From assembly GCA_038530575.1 (NCBI GenBank), contig JBCBCP010000001.1, positions 62,001 through 126,000 of the forward strand: 64,000 bases of DNA, in the 5' to 3' direction. Shown piece after piece: positions 8,461-16,946 of the stretch. Below the pieces are notes generated by a model. The model was not told the origin of the DNA and searched no databases. It saw nothing but the letters and a program-made list of their open reading frames with translations. The number at the start of each line of letters is the position of its first letter. Position 1 is the first letter of the stretch. This DNA is from JBCBCP01 sp038530575 (lineage in GTDB: Bacteria; Pseudomonadota; Alphaproteobacteria; Rhodobacterales; Rhodobacteraceae). The translations under genes and the position numbers were made by a program.

Positions 8461-10148
8461 GCGCGATGATCAAGTTTGACAACGTGAGCAAGAGTTTCGG
8501 TGAGGGCGATGCCCGCACCGATGTTCTGAAAAACATCAGCCTCGAGGTCGCGGAAGGGGAGTTTCTGGTCCTGCTCGGCTTCTCGGGTACGGGAAAGACG
8601 ACGCTGATCAACCTGATGGCAGGGCTTGAGATGCCCTCCTCCGGGAGCGTCACCTTCAAAGGCGCACCAATCACGGAGCCCTCGCCCGAGCGCGGCGTGA
8701 TCTTTCAGTCCTACTCGCTGATGCCTTGGCTGACGGTGAACGGGAATGTGGGCCTAGCGGTCGACACGATTTTCCCGGGGCTGTCGAAGGCCGAGCGGGA
8801 GGCGAAGGTCGCCCACTACGTCCAGATGGTTGGTCTGGGCCATGCCACGACGCGCCGCCCGGCGGAGCTGTCGGGTGGGATGCGCCAGCGGGTGAACGTG
8901 GCGCGGGCGCTGGCGATGAATCCCGAAGTGCTGCTGCTGGACGAGCCGCTCTCTGCTTTGGACGCGCTGACGCGGGCGAACCTCGCGGATGAGATCGAGG
9001 CGATCTGGGACGCGGACAAGAAGACCTGCGTTCTGATCACCAACGACGTGGACGAGGCGATCATCCTCGCCGACCGGATCATCGCGCTGAACCCCGACGG
9101 AACACTGGGCGAAGAGTTCAAGGTCTCTATCCCGCGCCCGCGTGACCGGATGGAGATGAACAACGACGAGACCTTCAAGGCGCTGCGCGCGAAAGTGACC
9201 GGCTATCTGATGGATGTCGGGATCGAGGCAAAGGTTGAGGGGACCAAGACGCTCCCGGATGTGACCCCAATCCACGGGGTGCCATCGGCGGTGGCCAAGG
9301 CGCAGGAAGGGATGATCGAAAACCGCTTCCTCGACTTCAGCCAGCTGCACAAGGTCTATCCGACGCCCAAGGGCCCGCTGACGGTCGTGGAAGACTTTGA
9401 CCTGAAGATGAACAAGGGGGAGTTTATCTCTCTGATCGGTCACTCGGGCTGCGGCAAGTCCACCGTTCTGACGATGGCCGCGGGCCTGAACGAGATCAGC
9501 AAGGGCGCGATCAAGCTCGATGGCCGCCATGTCGAGGGCGCGGACCCCGAACGCGCGGTGGTGTTCCAGTCGCCCAACCTCTTCCCTTGGCTCAGTGCGC
9601 GCGAGAACGTGGCGATCGGGGTCGACAAGGTCTATCCTCGCGCGTCGCGCGCTGAGCGTCAGGATGTGGTCGACTACTATCTAGAGCGCGTGGGCCTTGG
9701 CGATGCGATGGACAAGCAGGCCGCGAGTCTCTCAAACGGGATGAAACAGCGCGTCGGCATTGCGCGGGCCTTCGCCCTGTCGCCGAAGCTGCTGCTGCTC
9801 GACGAGCCCTTTGGCATGCTCGACAGCCTCACCCGCTGGGAGCTGCAGGAAGTGCTGATGGAGGTGTGGTCGCGCACCAAGGTCACGGCGATCTGCGTGA
9901 CGCATGACGTGGACGAGGCGATCCTGCTGGCCGACCGCGTGGTCATGATGACCAACGGGCCGCGCGCCAAGATCGGCAAGATCACCGAGGTAAACCTGCC
10001 CCGCCCGCGCACGCGCAAGGCGCTGCTGGAGCACCCGGATTACTACGCCTACCGGCAAGAAGTGCTCGATTTCCTCGAAGAGTACGAGCACGGCAACACC
10101 TCCAAAAAGGCCATGCCGGAACCGGCCAAGGCCCTCGCGGCGGAGTGA
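8457..10148 (+). CDS. Nitrate ABC transporter ATPase, two nucleotide-binding domains fused
   Basis: A 563-residue protein carrying two complete ABC ATPase domains in tandem; cyanobacteria use separate NrtC and NrtD. Domain 1 has Walker A GFSGTGKTT (41-49), LSGG at 138-141, Walker B DE at 162-163, and TND instead of THD at 195-197. Domain 2 has Walker A GHSGCGKST (328-336), LSNG instead of LSGG (425-428), DE at 449-450 and His483. A linker of about 70 residues joins them. One composite ATP site would thus pair Asn196 with LSNG, and the other would be canonical. The start is GTG, overlapping the nrtB stop; ATG at 8466 is an alternative. Confidence 0.9.
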   Translation: MSAMIKFDNVSKSFGEGDARTDVLKNISLEVAEGEFLVLLGFSGTGKTTLINLMAGLEMPSSGSVTFKGAPITEPSPERGVIFQSYSLMPWLTVNGNVGLAVDTIFPGLSKAEREAKVAHYVQMVGLGHATTRRPAELSGGMRQRVNVARALAMNPEVLLLDEPLSALDALTRANLADEIEAIWDADKKTCVLITNDVDEAIILADRIIALNPDGTLGEEFKVSIPRPRDRMEMNNDETFKALRAKVTGYLMDVGIEAKVEGTKTLPDVTPIHGVPSAVAKAQEGMIENRFLDFSQLHKVYPTPKGPLTVVEDFDLKMNKGEFISLIGHSGCGKSTVLTMAAGLNEISKGAIKLDGRHVEGADPERAVVFQSPNLFPWLSARENVAIGVDKVYPRASRAERQDVVDYYLERVGLGDAMDKQAASLSNGMKQRVGIARAFALSPKLLLLDEPFGMLDSLTRWELQEVLMEVWSRTKVTAICVTHDVDEAILLADRVVMMTNGPRAKIGKITEVNLPRPRTRKALLEHPDYYAYRQEVLDFLEEYEHGNTSKKAMPEPAKALAAE

Positions 10149-10213
10149 AAGGATGGTGAGTGTTTTGAAACCTTTTGACGGCATTCTGGTGGCGATTCAG
10201 GTTGGAGCCCTTC

Positions 10214-10639
10214 ATGACGCCAGAACAGATCGACATGGTGCAGGGCAGCCTTGCGCGTATCCTTCGCGAGGAGGCAGCGTTAGCGCGGGCTTTTTACGCA
10301 GAGCTGTTCGCGATGGTGCCGCAGGTGCGGCCGCTCTTTCCCGAAGACATGGGCGCGCAGACAGCCAAGCTGGAGAATGCGCTGATCTACGTGGTGCAGA
10401 ACCTGAAAACGCCCGGCGCTTTGGAGGACACGCTCATACCCCTCGCGCGGCGGCACATCGAATACGGGGCAACGCCCGCGCACTACGCGGCGGTGGGCCT
10501 GGCTCTGATGGTGGCTTTGAAGGCAACGACGCCGGGTGGGCTTACACATGCAGAGCAGAACGCCTGGCTGGCGGCCTATACGGCGATTTCGGACATGATG
10601 ACCGGAGAATACCCGGGCCAGGACATGCGCTCGGCCTGA
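10214..10639 (+). CDS. Single-domain globin
   Basis: A 141-residue globin of the flavohaemoglobin-like family without reductase domain. His81 in LARRHIEYGATPAHY fits the proximal haem ligand, and Phe42 in RPLFPEDM fits the conserved CD1 Phe. ATG 10214 follows TTGGAG and is preferred over ATG 10175. It lies between the transporter ATPase and nirB, all on one strand. Its likely job is nitric oxide (or oxygen) chemistry linked to nitrite reduction, for example NO detoxification. That role is inference from context; no reductase partner is evident other than perhaps NirB. Confidence 0.85.
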   Translation: MTPEQIDMVQGSLARILREEAALARAFYAELFAMVPQVRPLFPEDMGAQTAKLENALIYVVQNLKTPGALEDTLIPLARRHIEYGATPAHYAAVGLALMVALKATTPGGLTHAEQNAWLAAYTAISDMMTGEYPGQDMRSA

Positions 10640-10667
10640 CGGCACCCCTCCGGCAGGAGGGCGTGCA

Positions 10668-13100
10668 ATGACTCAGAAGTTGATCGTGATCGGGGCCGGT
10701 ATGGCCTCTGGCCGGATGCTGGAGCATCTGTTTGACGCTGGGGCGGACGTCGACGTCACGCTCTTTAACGCGGAGCCGCGGGGGAACTATAACCGCATCA
10801 TGCTGTCGCCCGTTTTGGCGGGGGATCAGACATACGAAGAGATCGTCACGCACGATGCAGACTGGTACGCAGCCAATGGCGTGACCTGCCGTTTTGGCGA
10901 GCGTGTGGCCGGGATCGACCGGGCGGCCAAGACCGTGACGGCGGCGAATGGGGAGATTCTGCCCTATGACAAGCTGGTGATCGCGACCGGGTCCAACCCC
11001 TTCATGATCCCGCTGCCGGGCCATGATCTGGAAGGCGTGATCGCCTACCGCGATCTGGAAGACACCGAAGCCATGATGGCGATGGGGCCGGATAACAAGG
11101 TTGTCGTCATCGGTGGCGGCCTTCTCGGCCTTGAGGCCGCGGCGGGGATGGCGGCGCGAGGTGTGGATGTCACTGTCGTGCATATCATGGGCCACCTGAT
11201 GGAGCGCCAGCTGGACGAGGCGGCAGGCTTCTTGCTGCGCCGCGCGCTGGAGGACAAGGGCATTACCGTTAAGTGCTCGGCCAACTCCAAGGAGATCCTT
11301 GGGGAGGACGGCCATGTGCGCGCGCTGCTGCTGGATGACGGTACCGAGCTGCCCTGCGATCTGCTGGTCATGGCGGTTGGCATTCGGCCCAATGTGGCGC
11401 TGGCGCAGGACGCTGGACTGGCCGTCGGCAAGGGCATCCACGTGGATGACCAGATGGTGACCTCTGACGTGGATGTGCTGGCGGTGGGCGAATGTGTTGA
11501 GCATAACGGCGCGCTCTTCGGCCTCGTCGCGCCGCTTTACGATCAGGCGAAGGTGGCGGCGCAGACGATCCTCGGCAACGAGGCCGCGTTTGTGCAAAAG
11601 GAGCTGTCGACCAAGTTGAAAGTCACGGGCTGTGACCTCTTCAGCGCGGGGGACTTCAGCGAAGGTGAGGGGCGCGAGGACATCGTCTTCCGCGACCCGG
11701 CGCGGGGCGTGTACCGGCGGCTGGTCCTCGAGGAGAACAAGATTGTCGGCGCGGTCATGTACGGCGACACGGCAGACAGCAACTGGTTCTTCGGCCTGAT
11801 GCGCGACGGCACCGATATTGCCGAGATGCGCGACACTCTGATCTTTGGTCCCGCGTTTCAGGGGGGCGCCACCGCGGACCCTTTGGCAGCCGTTGCAGCC
11901 TTACCGCCTGAGGCGGAAATCTGTGGCTGTAACGGCATTTGCAAAGGGACAATTGTTGAAGCGATCCAGGGCGGCGCAACCGACCTCGCCGCGATCAAGG
12001 CAACCACGAAGGCCAGCGCGTCCTGTGGGACCTGCACCGGTTTGGTCGAACAGGTTTTGGCGGTTGAACTGGGCGACGATTTCGTCATGCCCGCCGCCCA
12101 GCCGATGTGTGGCTGCACCGACCTGACCCACGAGGACGTGCGTCGGCTGATCAAAAGCCAGGGCCTGAAATCGCAGGCGGCTGTCTGGCAGGCGGGGGCG
12201 TGGAAGACGCCTGACGGCTGCCATGTGTGCCGCCCGGCGCTGAATTACTATTTGCTGGCCGATTGGCCGGATGAGTATCAGGACGATCCGCAAAGCCGGT
12301 TCATCAACGAGCGCAAGCACGCCAACATCCAGAAAGACGGCACGTTCAGTGTCGTGCCACGCATGTGGGGCGGTGTGACCAACCCGGGTGAGCTGCGCGC
12401 CATCGCGGATGCGGCGGAAAAGTATGACGTGCCGACCATTAAGGTCACGGGGGGGCAGCGGATCGACTTGCTTGGCGTGAAGGGGGAAGACCTGCCGGAT
12501 ATCTGGGCCGATCTGAACGCGGCCGGGATGGTGTCGGGCTATGCCTATTCCAAGGGCCTGCGCACGGTGAAGACCTGCGTGGGCACCGACCATTGCCGCT
12601 TTGGCACACAGGACAGCACGGGGCTTGGCATCAAGCTGGAGAAAATCCTGCACGGGTCGTGGACGCCGCACAAACTGAAGCTGGCCGTGTCGGGCTGCCC
12701 GCGCAACTGCGCGGAAGCGACGTGCAAGGATATCGGGGTGGTCTGTGTGGACTCGGGCTATCAGGTGTCGATCGGCGGCGCGGCGGGCATGGACGTCAAG
12801 GAAACCGAACTGCTGATCCAGGTACCGACCGAAGACGAGGTGATCGCCGTGGTCTGTGCGGTGACGCAGCTTTACCGCGAGAACGGCAAATATCTCGACC
12901 GGATCTACAAGTGGATGGCGAAGGTGGGCCTGGACTGGATCAAGGAGCAGATCGACGACCTTGAAACGCGCGCGGCGCTGGTGGAGCGGTTCGAGGTGAG
13001 CCAGGCGATCTACCGTCATGACCCTTGGGCGGAGCATGCCGCGACAAAGGCGGACGGTTACCAACCCTTGACCAACCTGTCGCTGGAGGCTGCGGAATGA
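10668..13100 (+). CDS. nirB: Assimilatory NAD(P)H-nitrite reductase, large subunit
   Basis: An 810-residue cytoplasmic enzyme reducing nitrite to ammonium with NAD(P)H. The N-terminal FAD/NAD(P) module (about 1-400) starts KLIVIGAGMASGRML and includes a second GxGxxG (VVVIGGGLLGLE). A BFD-like [2Fe-2S] region begins with CGCNGICKG near residue 422 and continues with CGTCTGL. A second Cys-rich segment follows (CGCTDL, CHVC). The C-terminal siroheme/[4Fe-4S] domain carries TCVGTDHCRFG (about 636-646) and SGCPRNCAEATC (about 675-686). Siroheme would come from CysG at 16943. ATG is preceded by GGAGGG. Its stop overlaps nirD by 4 nt (ATGA). Confidence 0.95.
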   Translation: MTQKLIVIGAGMASGRMLEHLFDAGADVDVTLFNAEPRGNYNRIMLSPVLAGDQTYEEIVTHDADWYAANGVTCRFGERVAGIDRAAKTVTAANGEILPYDKLVIATGSNPFMIPLPGHDLEGVIAYRDLEDTEAMMAMGPDNKVVVIGGGLLGLEAAAGMAARGVDVTVVHIMGHLMERQLDEAAGFLLRRALEDKGITVKCSANSKEILGEDGHVRALLLDDGTELPCDLLVMAVGIRPNVALAQDAGLAVGKGIHVDDQMVTSDVDVLAVGECVEHNGALFGLVAPLYDQAKVAAQTILGNEAAFVQKELSTKLKVTGCDLFSAGDFSEGEGREDIVFRDPARGVYRRLVLEENKIVGAVMYGDTADSNWFFGLMRDGTDIAEMRDTLIFGPAFQGGATADPLAAVAALPPEAEICGCNGICKGTIVEAIQGGATDLAAIKATTKASASCGTCTGLVEQVLAVELGDDFVMPAAQPMCGCTDLTHEDVRRLIKSQGLKSQAAVWQAGAWKTPDGCHVCRPALNYYLLADWPDEYQDDPQSRFINERKHANIQKDGTFSVVPRMWGGVTNPGELRAIADAAEKYDVPTIKVTGGQRIDLLGVKGEDLPDIWADLNAAGMVSGYAYSKGLRTVKTCVGTDHCRFGTQDSTGLGIKLEKILHGSWTPHKLKLAVSGCPRNCAEATCKDIGVVCVDSGYQVSIGGAAGMDVKETELLIQVPTEDEVIAVVCAVTQLYRENGKYLDRIYKWMAKVGLDWIKEQIDDLETRAALVERFEVSQAIYRHDPWAEHAATKADGYQPLTNLSLEAAE

Positions 13101-13429
13101 CCAACTGGATTGATATTGCCGCATTGGACGACATTGCGCCGCGCGGCGCCCGCGTGATCAAGACGGCGGAGGGGTGTGTCGCGGTCTTTCGAACAGGCGA
13201 TGACCGGGTCTTTGCGCTGGACAATGCCTGTCCGCACAAGGCGGGGCCGCTGGCCGAGGGGATCGTGCATGGCGCGTCGGTGACGTGCCCGCTGCACAAC
13301 TGGGTGATCTCTTTGGAGACTGGCTTGGTTCAGGGGCCGGACGAGGGGTCCGTCGCCACTTATCCCGCACGGGTTGAAGCAGGCCGTGTGCTGGTTGATG
13401 CGGCCGTTTTGCGCCGACGCGCGGCATGA
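13097..13429 (+). CDS. nirD: Nitrite reductase small subunit, Rieske-type
   Basis: A 110-residue Rieske [2Fe-2S] protein that partners NirB. The cluster ligands are visible as CPHKAGPL and CPLHNW, about 17 residues apart. The true start is ATG 13097, overlapping the nirB stop as ATGA; the in-frame upstream extension lies wholly inside nirB. Its own stop overlaps nasA in the same way. Length is right for NirD (about 105-115). Confidence 0.93.
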   Translation: MTNWIDIAALDDIAPRGARVIKTAEGCVAVFRTGDDRVFALDNACPHKAGPLAEGIVHGASVTCPLHNWVISLETGLVQGPDEGSVATYPARVEAGRVLVDAAVLRRRAA

Positions 13430-15999
13430 GCGAAACGCGCACAACCTGTCCCTATTGCGGGGTTGGCTGCGGCGTGCTGGTCTCACCAGACGGCAGCGTA
13501 CGGGGCGATCCGGACCATCCGGCGAACTATGGCCGCCTGTGCTCCAAAGGCTCCGCGCTGGGCGAGACGATTGATCTGGACGGCAGGCTTTTGCAGCCGG
13601 AGATCGGCGGCGATCCGGCGTCTTGGGATGCTGCGCTTGACCTTGTTGCCAGCCGCTTTGCGCAGGCCATCGCAGAGCACGGGCCGGACAGCGTGGCCTT
13701 CTACGTGTCTGGTCAGCTGCTGACGGAGGATTACTACGTCGCGAACAAGCTGATGAAGGGCTATATCGGCAGCGCGAATATCGACACGAATTCAAGGCTT
13801 TGCATGGCGTCTTCGGTGGCGGGGCACAAGCGCGCCTTCGGCACGGACACAGTGCCCGGCACCTATGAAGACCTCGAGCAGGCAGAGCTTTTGGTTCTGG
13901 TGGGCTCTAACCTTGCGTGGTGCCACCCGGTGTTGTGGCAGCGGGTGCAGGCCGCGCGGGAAAAGACAGGCATGAAGGTCGTGGTGATTGACCCACGCCG
14001 CACCGTGACAGCCGATGGTGCCGATCTGCACCTTGCGATCCAGCCTGATGAGGACGCAGCCGTGTTCGGGCACCTGTTGGCGCATCTTTGGGAAGTCGGG
14101 GCGATCGATGCGGCCTATGTTCGCGATCACGTCGACGGTTTTGCCGAAGCGCTCGCGGCGGCGCGCGCGGCCCCGGAGCCAAGCGTTGATTTGCGCGAAT
14201 TCTGCCGCTTATGGGCGCGTACCGAAAGAGTGGTGACCGTCTACAGCCAAGGTGTGAACCAATCGATCTGCGGCACGGACAAGGTCGCGTCGATCCTGAA
14301 TTGCCACCTTGCCACAGGGCGGATCGGGCAGCCCGGGATGGGACCGTTCAGCGTGACGGGCCAGCCCAACGCCATGGGGGGGCGCGAGGTTGGCGGGCTG
14401 GCCAATATGCTGGCAAACCACCTCGATATCGATAACACAGACCACCGCGGTGCCCTGCAAACCTTTTGGGGTAGCCCGGCGATGTGCACCGTGCCGGGGC
14501 TCAAGGCGATTGATCTGTTTGATGCCTGTGCGGAGGGGCGTATCAAGGCCCTTTGGGTCATGTCGACCAACCCTGCTGTCAGCCTGCCTGATGCGAGCCG
14601 GGTGGCGGACGCGATCCGCACAGTCCCTTTCACAGTTGTCAGTGACATCATGGCACGTACCGACACAGGCGACCTTGCCGACGTCTTGCTGCCTGCTTCG
14701 GGGTGGGGCGAAAAATCCGGCACGGTGACCAATTCAGAACGGCGCATTTCGCGCCAGCGCCGGTTTTTGCCGGTGCCCGGGCAGGCGCGTCCGGATTGGA
14801 AGATCATCTGCGACGTTGCCAAGCGGATGGGCTTTGACGGCTTTGACTTTGCAACAGAGGCGGAAGTGTTTGCTGAATATGCTTCCTCCACCGCTCTAAG
14901 CGTAGAGTTTGGCCGCGACCTAGACCTGACCGGGCTGAGCGGTCTCAGCGCAAAAGCCTACGACACGCTCAAGCCGATACAATGGCCCGTCGCCGCTGAC
15001 GGGGCGGCGGGTGGTCGGTTTTTCGCAGGCGGTGGTTTTTATCACCATGGCGGGCGTGCACGGATGTTGCCGGTAACGCCGCCCGTGGCGCAGCCGGCTG
15101 GTTTTGTGTTGAACACCGGCCGTATTCGCGACCAGTGGCACACTATGACACGCACGGGGAAATCGCCCCGCCTGGGCGCGCATCTGGCTGAGCCGTTTGT
15201 CGAAATTCACCCGGACGATGCAGCGCGGATCGGAGCAGCCCCGGCGGGTCTGATCGCGCTGCGCGCCGGACGCGCGCGCGGATTGTTCCGAACTTGGGTA
15301 ACAGATCGAGTTCAGCCCGGTCAGCTTTTTGTTCCGATGCATTGGACGCGGCAAACAGGCCCGGCAAGCCTGTCTAATGTCGCGGTAAAGGTCGGGACAG
15401 ATCCCTATTCAGGCCAACCCGCTTTGAAGGCAGGGCGCGTCGACGCCGCGCCGTACGAGGCCGAATGGTATGGATTCCTGGCGTGCCGCGCGCACCCAAA
15501 AGTCAACACGCCATACGCCGCAATCGCGCGCACTACCACGGGTTGGCAAGTTGAGATGGCCGGCGATGTGCCTTTGGACGATTGGGCAGGCATGCTCCAC
15601 AATATCGCGGGTGCAGGCGCCATTAGCCGCTATGACGATCCGGCCAGTGGGCAGGTGCGCGTGGCCCTGAGCGCAAATGGCGGTCTTGAAGCCGTGCTCT
15701 TCGTCGCGCCTGAGCCTGTGCGCGTCGCGCGCCAGACGGTCGTGGCGCAGATCGGTACCGATATTTCCCCGCTTCTGGCGCTGGCCGGACGGCCCGCAGA
15801 AGGCATCGCAGACGCAGGACCGATTGTTTGCTCGTGCATGTCGGTTGGGCGCAACACCATCCTTGATGCGGTGCGCGCCGGCGCGTCAAGCGTTGATGCG
15901 GTTGGCGCTGTGTGTGGGGCCGGAACAAGCTGCGGGTCGTGCCGGGCAGAAATCGCGGGGCTTTTGGTGCAAGACGCGCCGAAGTTGGCCGCCGAATGA
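13426..15999 (+). CDS. nasA: Assimilatory nitrate reductase, molybdenum catalytic subunit
   Basis: An 857-residue bis-MGD molybdoenzyme of the cytoplasmic Nas type, converting nitrate to nitrite. Four N-terminal Cys (8, 11, 15, 39) bind a [4Fe-4S] cluster; there is no Tat leader, which excludes periplasmic NapA. The molybdopterin domains include a GVNQS segment and an FSVTGQPNAMGGREVGG stretch of the NasA/NapA type. The C-terminus adds a BFD-like [2Fe-2S] domain starting with CSCMSVGRN near residue 802 and ending with CGSC, as in Klebsiella NasA. No separate NasC-type reductase gene lies here. It starts in an ATGA overlap with nirD. Confidence 0.94.
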   Translation: MSETRTTCPYCGVGCGVLVSPDGSVRGDPDHPANYGRLCSKGSALGETIDLDGRLLQPEIGGDPASWDAALDLVASRFAQAIAEHGPDSVAFYVSGQLLTEDYYVANKLMKGYIGSANIDTNSRLCMASSVAGHKRAFGTDTVPGTYEDLEQAELLVLVGSNLAWCHPVLWQRVQAAREKTGMKVVVIDPRRTVTADGADLHLAIQPDEDAAVFGHLLAHLWEVGAIDAAYVRDHVDGFAEALAAARAAPEPSVDLREFCRLWARTERVVTVYSQGVNQSICGTDKVASILNCHLATGRIGQPGMGPFSVTGQPNAMGGREVGGLANMLANHLDIDNTDHRGALQTFWGSPAMCTVPGLKAIDLFDACAEGRIKALWVMSTNPAVSLPDASRVADAIRTVPFTVVSDIMARTDTGDLADVLLPASGWGEKSGTVTNSERRISRQRRFLPVPGQARPDWKIICDVAKRMGFDGFDFATEAEVFAEYASSTALSVEFGRDLDLTGLSGLSAKAYDTLKPIQWPVAADGAAGGRFFAGGGFYHHGGRARMLPVTPPVAQPAGFVLNTGRIRDQWHTMTRTGKSPRLGAHLAEPFVEIHPDDAARIGAAPAGLIALRAGRARGLFRTWVTDRVQPGQLFVPMHWTRQTGPASLSNVAVKVGTDPYSGQPALKAGRVDAAPYEAEWYGFLACRAHPKVNTPYAAIARTTTGWQVEMAGDVPLDDWAGMLHNIAGAGAISRYDDPASGQVRVALSANGGLEAVLFVAPEPVRVARQTVVAQIGTDISPLLALAGRPAEGIADAGPIVCSCMSVGRNTILDAVRAGASSVDAVGAVCGAGTSCGSCRAEIAGLLVQDAPKLAAE

Positions 16000-16946
16000 C
16001 TCTGAAGCCCTTCCTTCAGGCCGTCGCGCGCGGCAAAGGGCGAGGACGCACCCTGGACTTTGACGAGGCACGCGCGGCGATGGACCTGATGCTGTCAGGC
16101 AAAGCCGAGCCGGAGGTTGAAGCCGCACTTCTCATGGTTCTGCGCTATCGCGGTGAGACCGACGCCGAAATCGCGGGCTTCACCGCGGCTTTGCAAGACC
16201 ATACGCCGCTGGATGGTTATGACCTTGACTGGCCAAGCTATGCGGCTGGCCGGTCCCGCGGCGCGCCGCTGTTTCTGCTGTCGGCCAAGCTTGTGGCGCA
16301 GGCTGGCTACCGGGTTGTGCTGCACGGGTGGAATTCGGATCAGCGCGGTGTTGCGGATGTGCGCGCGGCCCTTCCCGCACTCGGCATTCCTGTTTCCGAG
16401 CCCGGCGCTGCGCTGTCCTATTACCCGCTTGAACAGCTGTCACCGGGCGCTTTCCGCTTGTTGCGTCTGCGCGAGACGCTTGGCCTCAGGTCCTGTGTGA
16501 ACACGGTGCTGCGCATGTGGAACCCCGCGCGGGCATCGGCGCAGGTTCAGGGGGTTTTTCACCCCAGCTACAGGGGGCTACAGGCGCGGGCGGCCGAACG
16601 GCTGGGGCAGAAAAACCTGACGATCATCAAGGGCGGCGGCGGTGAGTTTGAGCGCCATCCGGGCAAGGATATCGCGGTCTTTGGCCTGCGAGGCGGCGCG
16701 CATATCGAAACGAGTGCGCCGGCAATCCAGAGCGCCACGCGGCGCCTGCACGAGGTGGGCGCCGATCTGAGCGCCCCGGCGCTGTGGGCCGGGCACCTGC
16801 AGGACGATTTTGCGGTGGATGTTGTGGTCGGCACTGCCGCCCTCGCGCTTTGGACGCTGGGCGCGGCGGCACAGATCGCGGACGCAGAAGAATTGGCAAC
16901 CGAGCTGTGGGCCAAGCGCCTGAGCCAGGCGGAGATTTGCGCATGA
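15996..16946 (+). CDS. TrpD2/YbiB-like protein (glycosyltransferase family 3 fold)
   Basis: A 316-residue protein related to anthranilate phosphoribosyltransferase, of the TrpD2/YbiB branch. The N-terminal helical domain (about 1-75) carries KPFLQAVARGKGRGRTL and LDLMLSGKAEPEVEAALL-like features; the C-terminal nucleoside-phosphorylase-like fold follows. E. coli YbiB binds nucleic acids and lacks TrpD activity; no trp gene is nearby. It sits between nasA and cysG with ATGA overlaps at both ends, so it is firmly part of the operon. Its job in nitrate assimilation is unknown. The upstream in-frame extension lies within nasA and is not used. Confidence 0.8.
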   Translation: MTLKPFLQAVARGKGRGRTLDFDEARAAMDLMLSGKAEPEVEAALLMVLRYRGETDAEIAGFTAALQDHTPLDGYDLDWPSYAAGRSRGAPLFLLSAKLVAQAGYRVVLHGWNSDQRGVADVRAALPALGIPVSEPGAALSYYPLEQLSPGAFRLLRLRETLGLRSCVNTVLRMWNPARASAQVQGVFHPSYRGLQARAAERLGQKNLTIIKGGGGEFERHPGKDIAVFGLRGGAHIETSAPAIQSATRRLHEVGADLSAPALWAGHLQDDFAVDVVVGTAALALWTLGAAAQIADAEELATELWAKRLSQAEICA

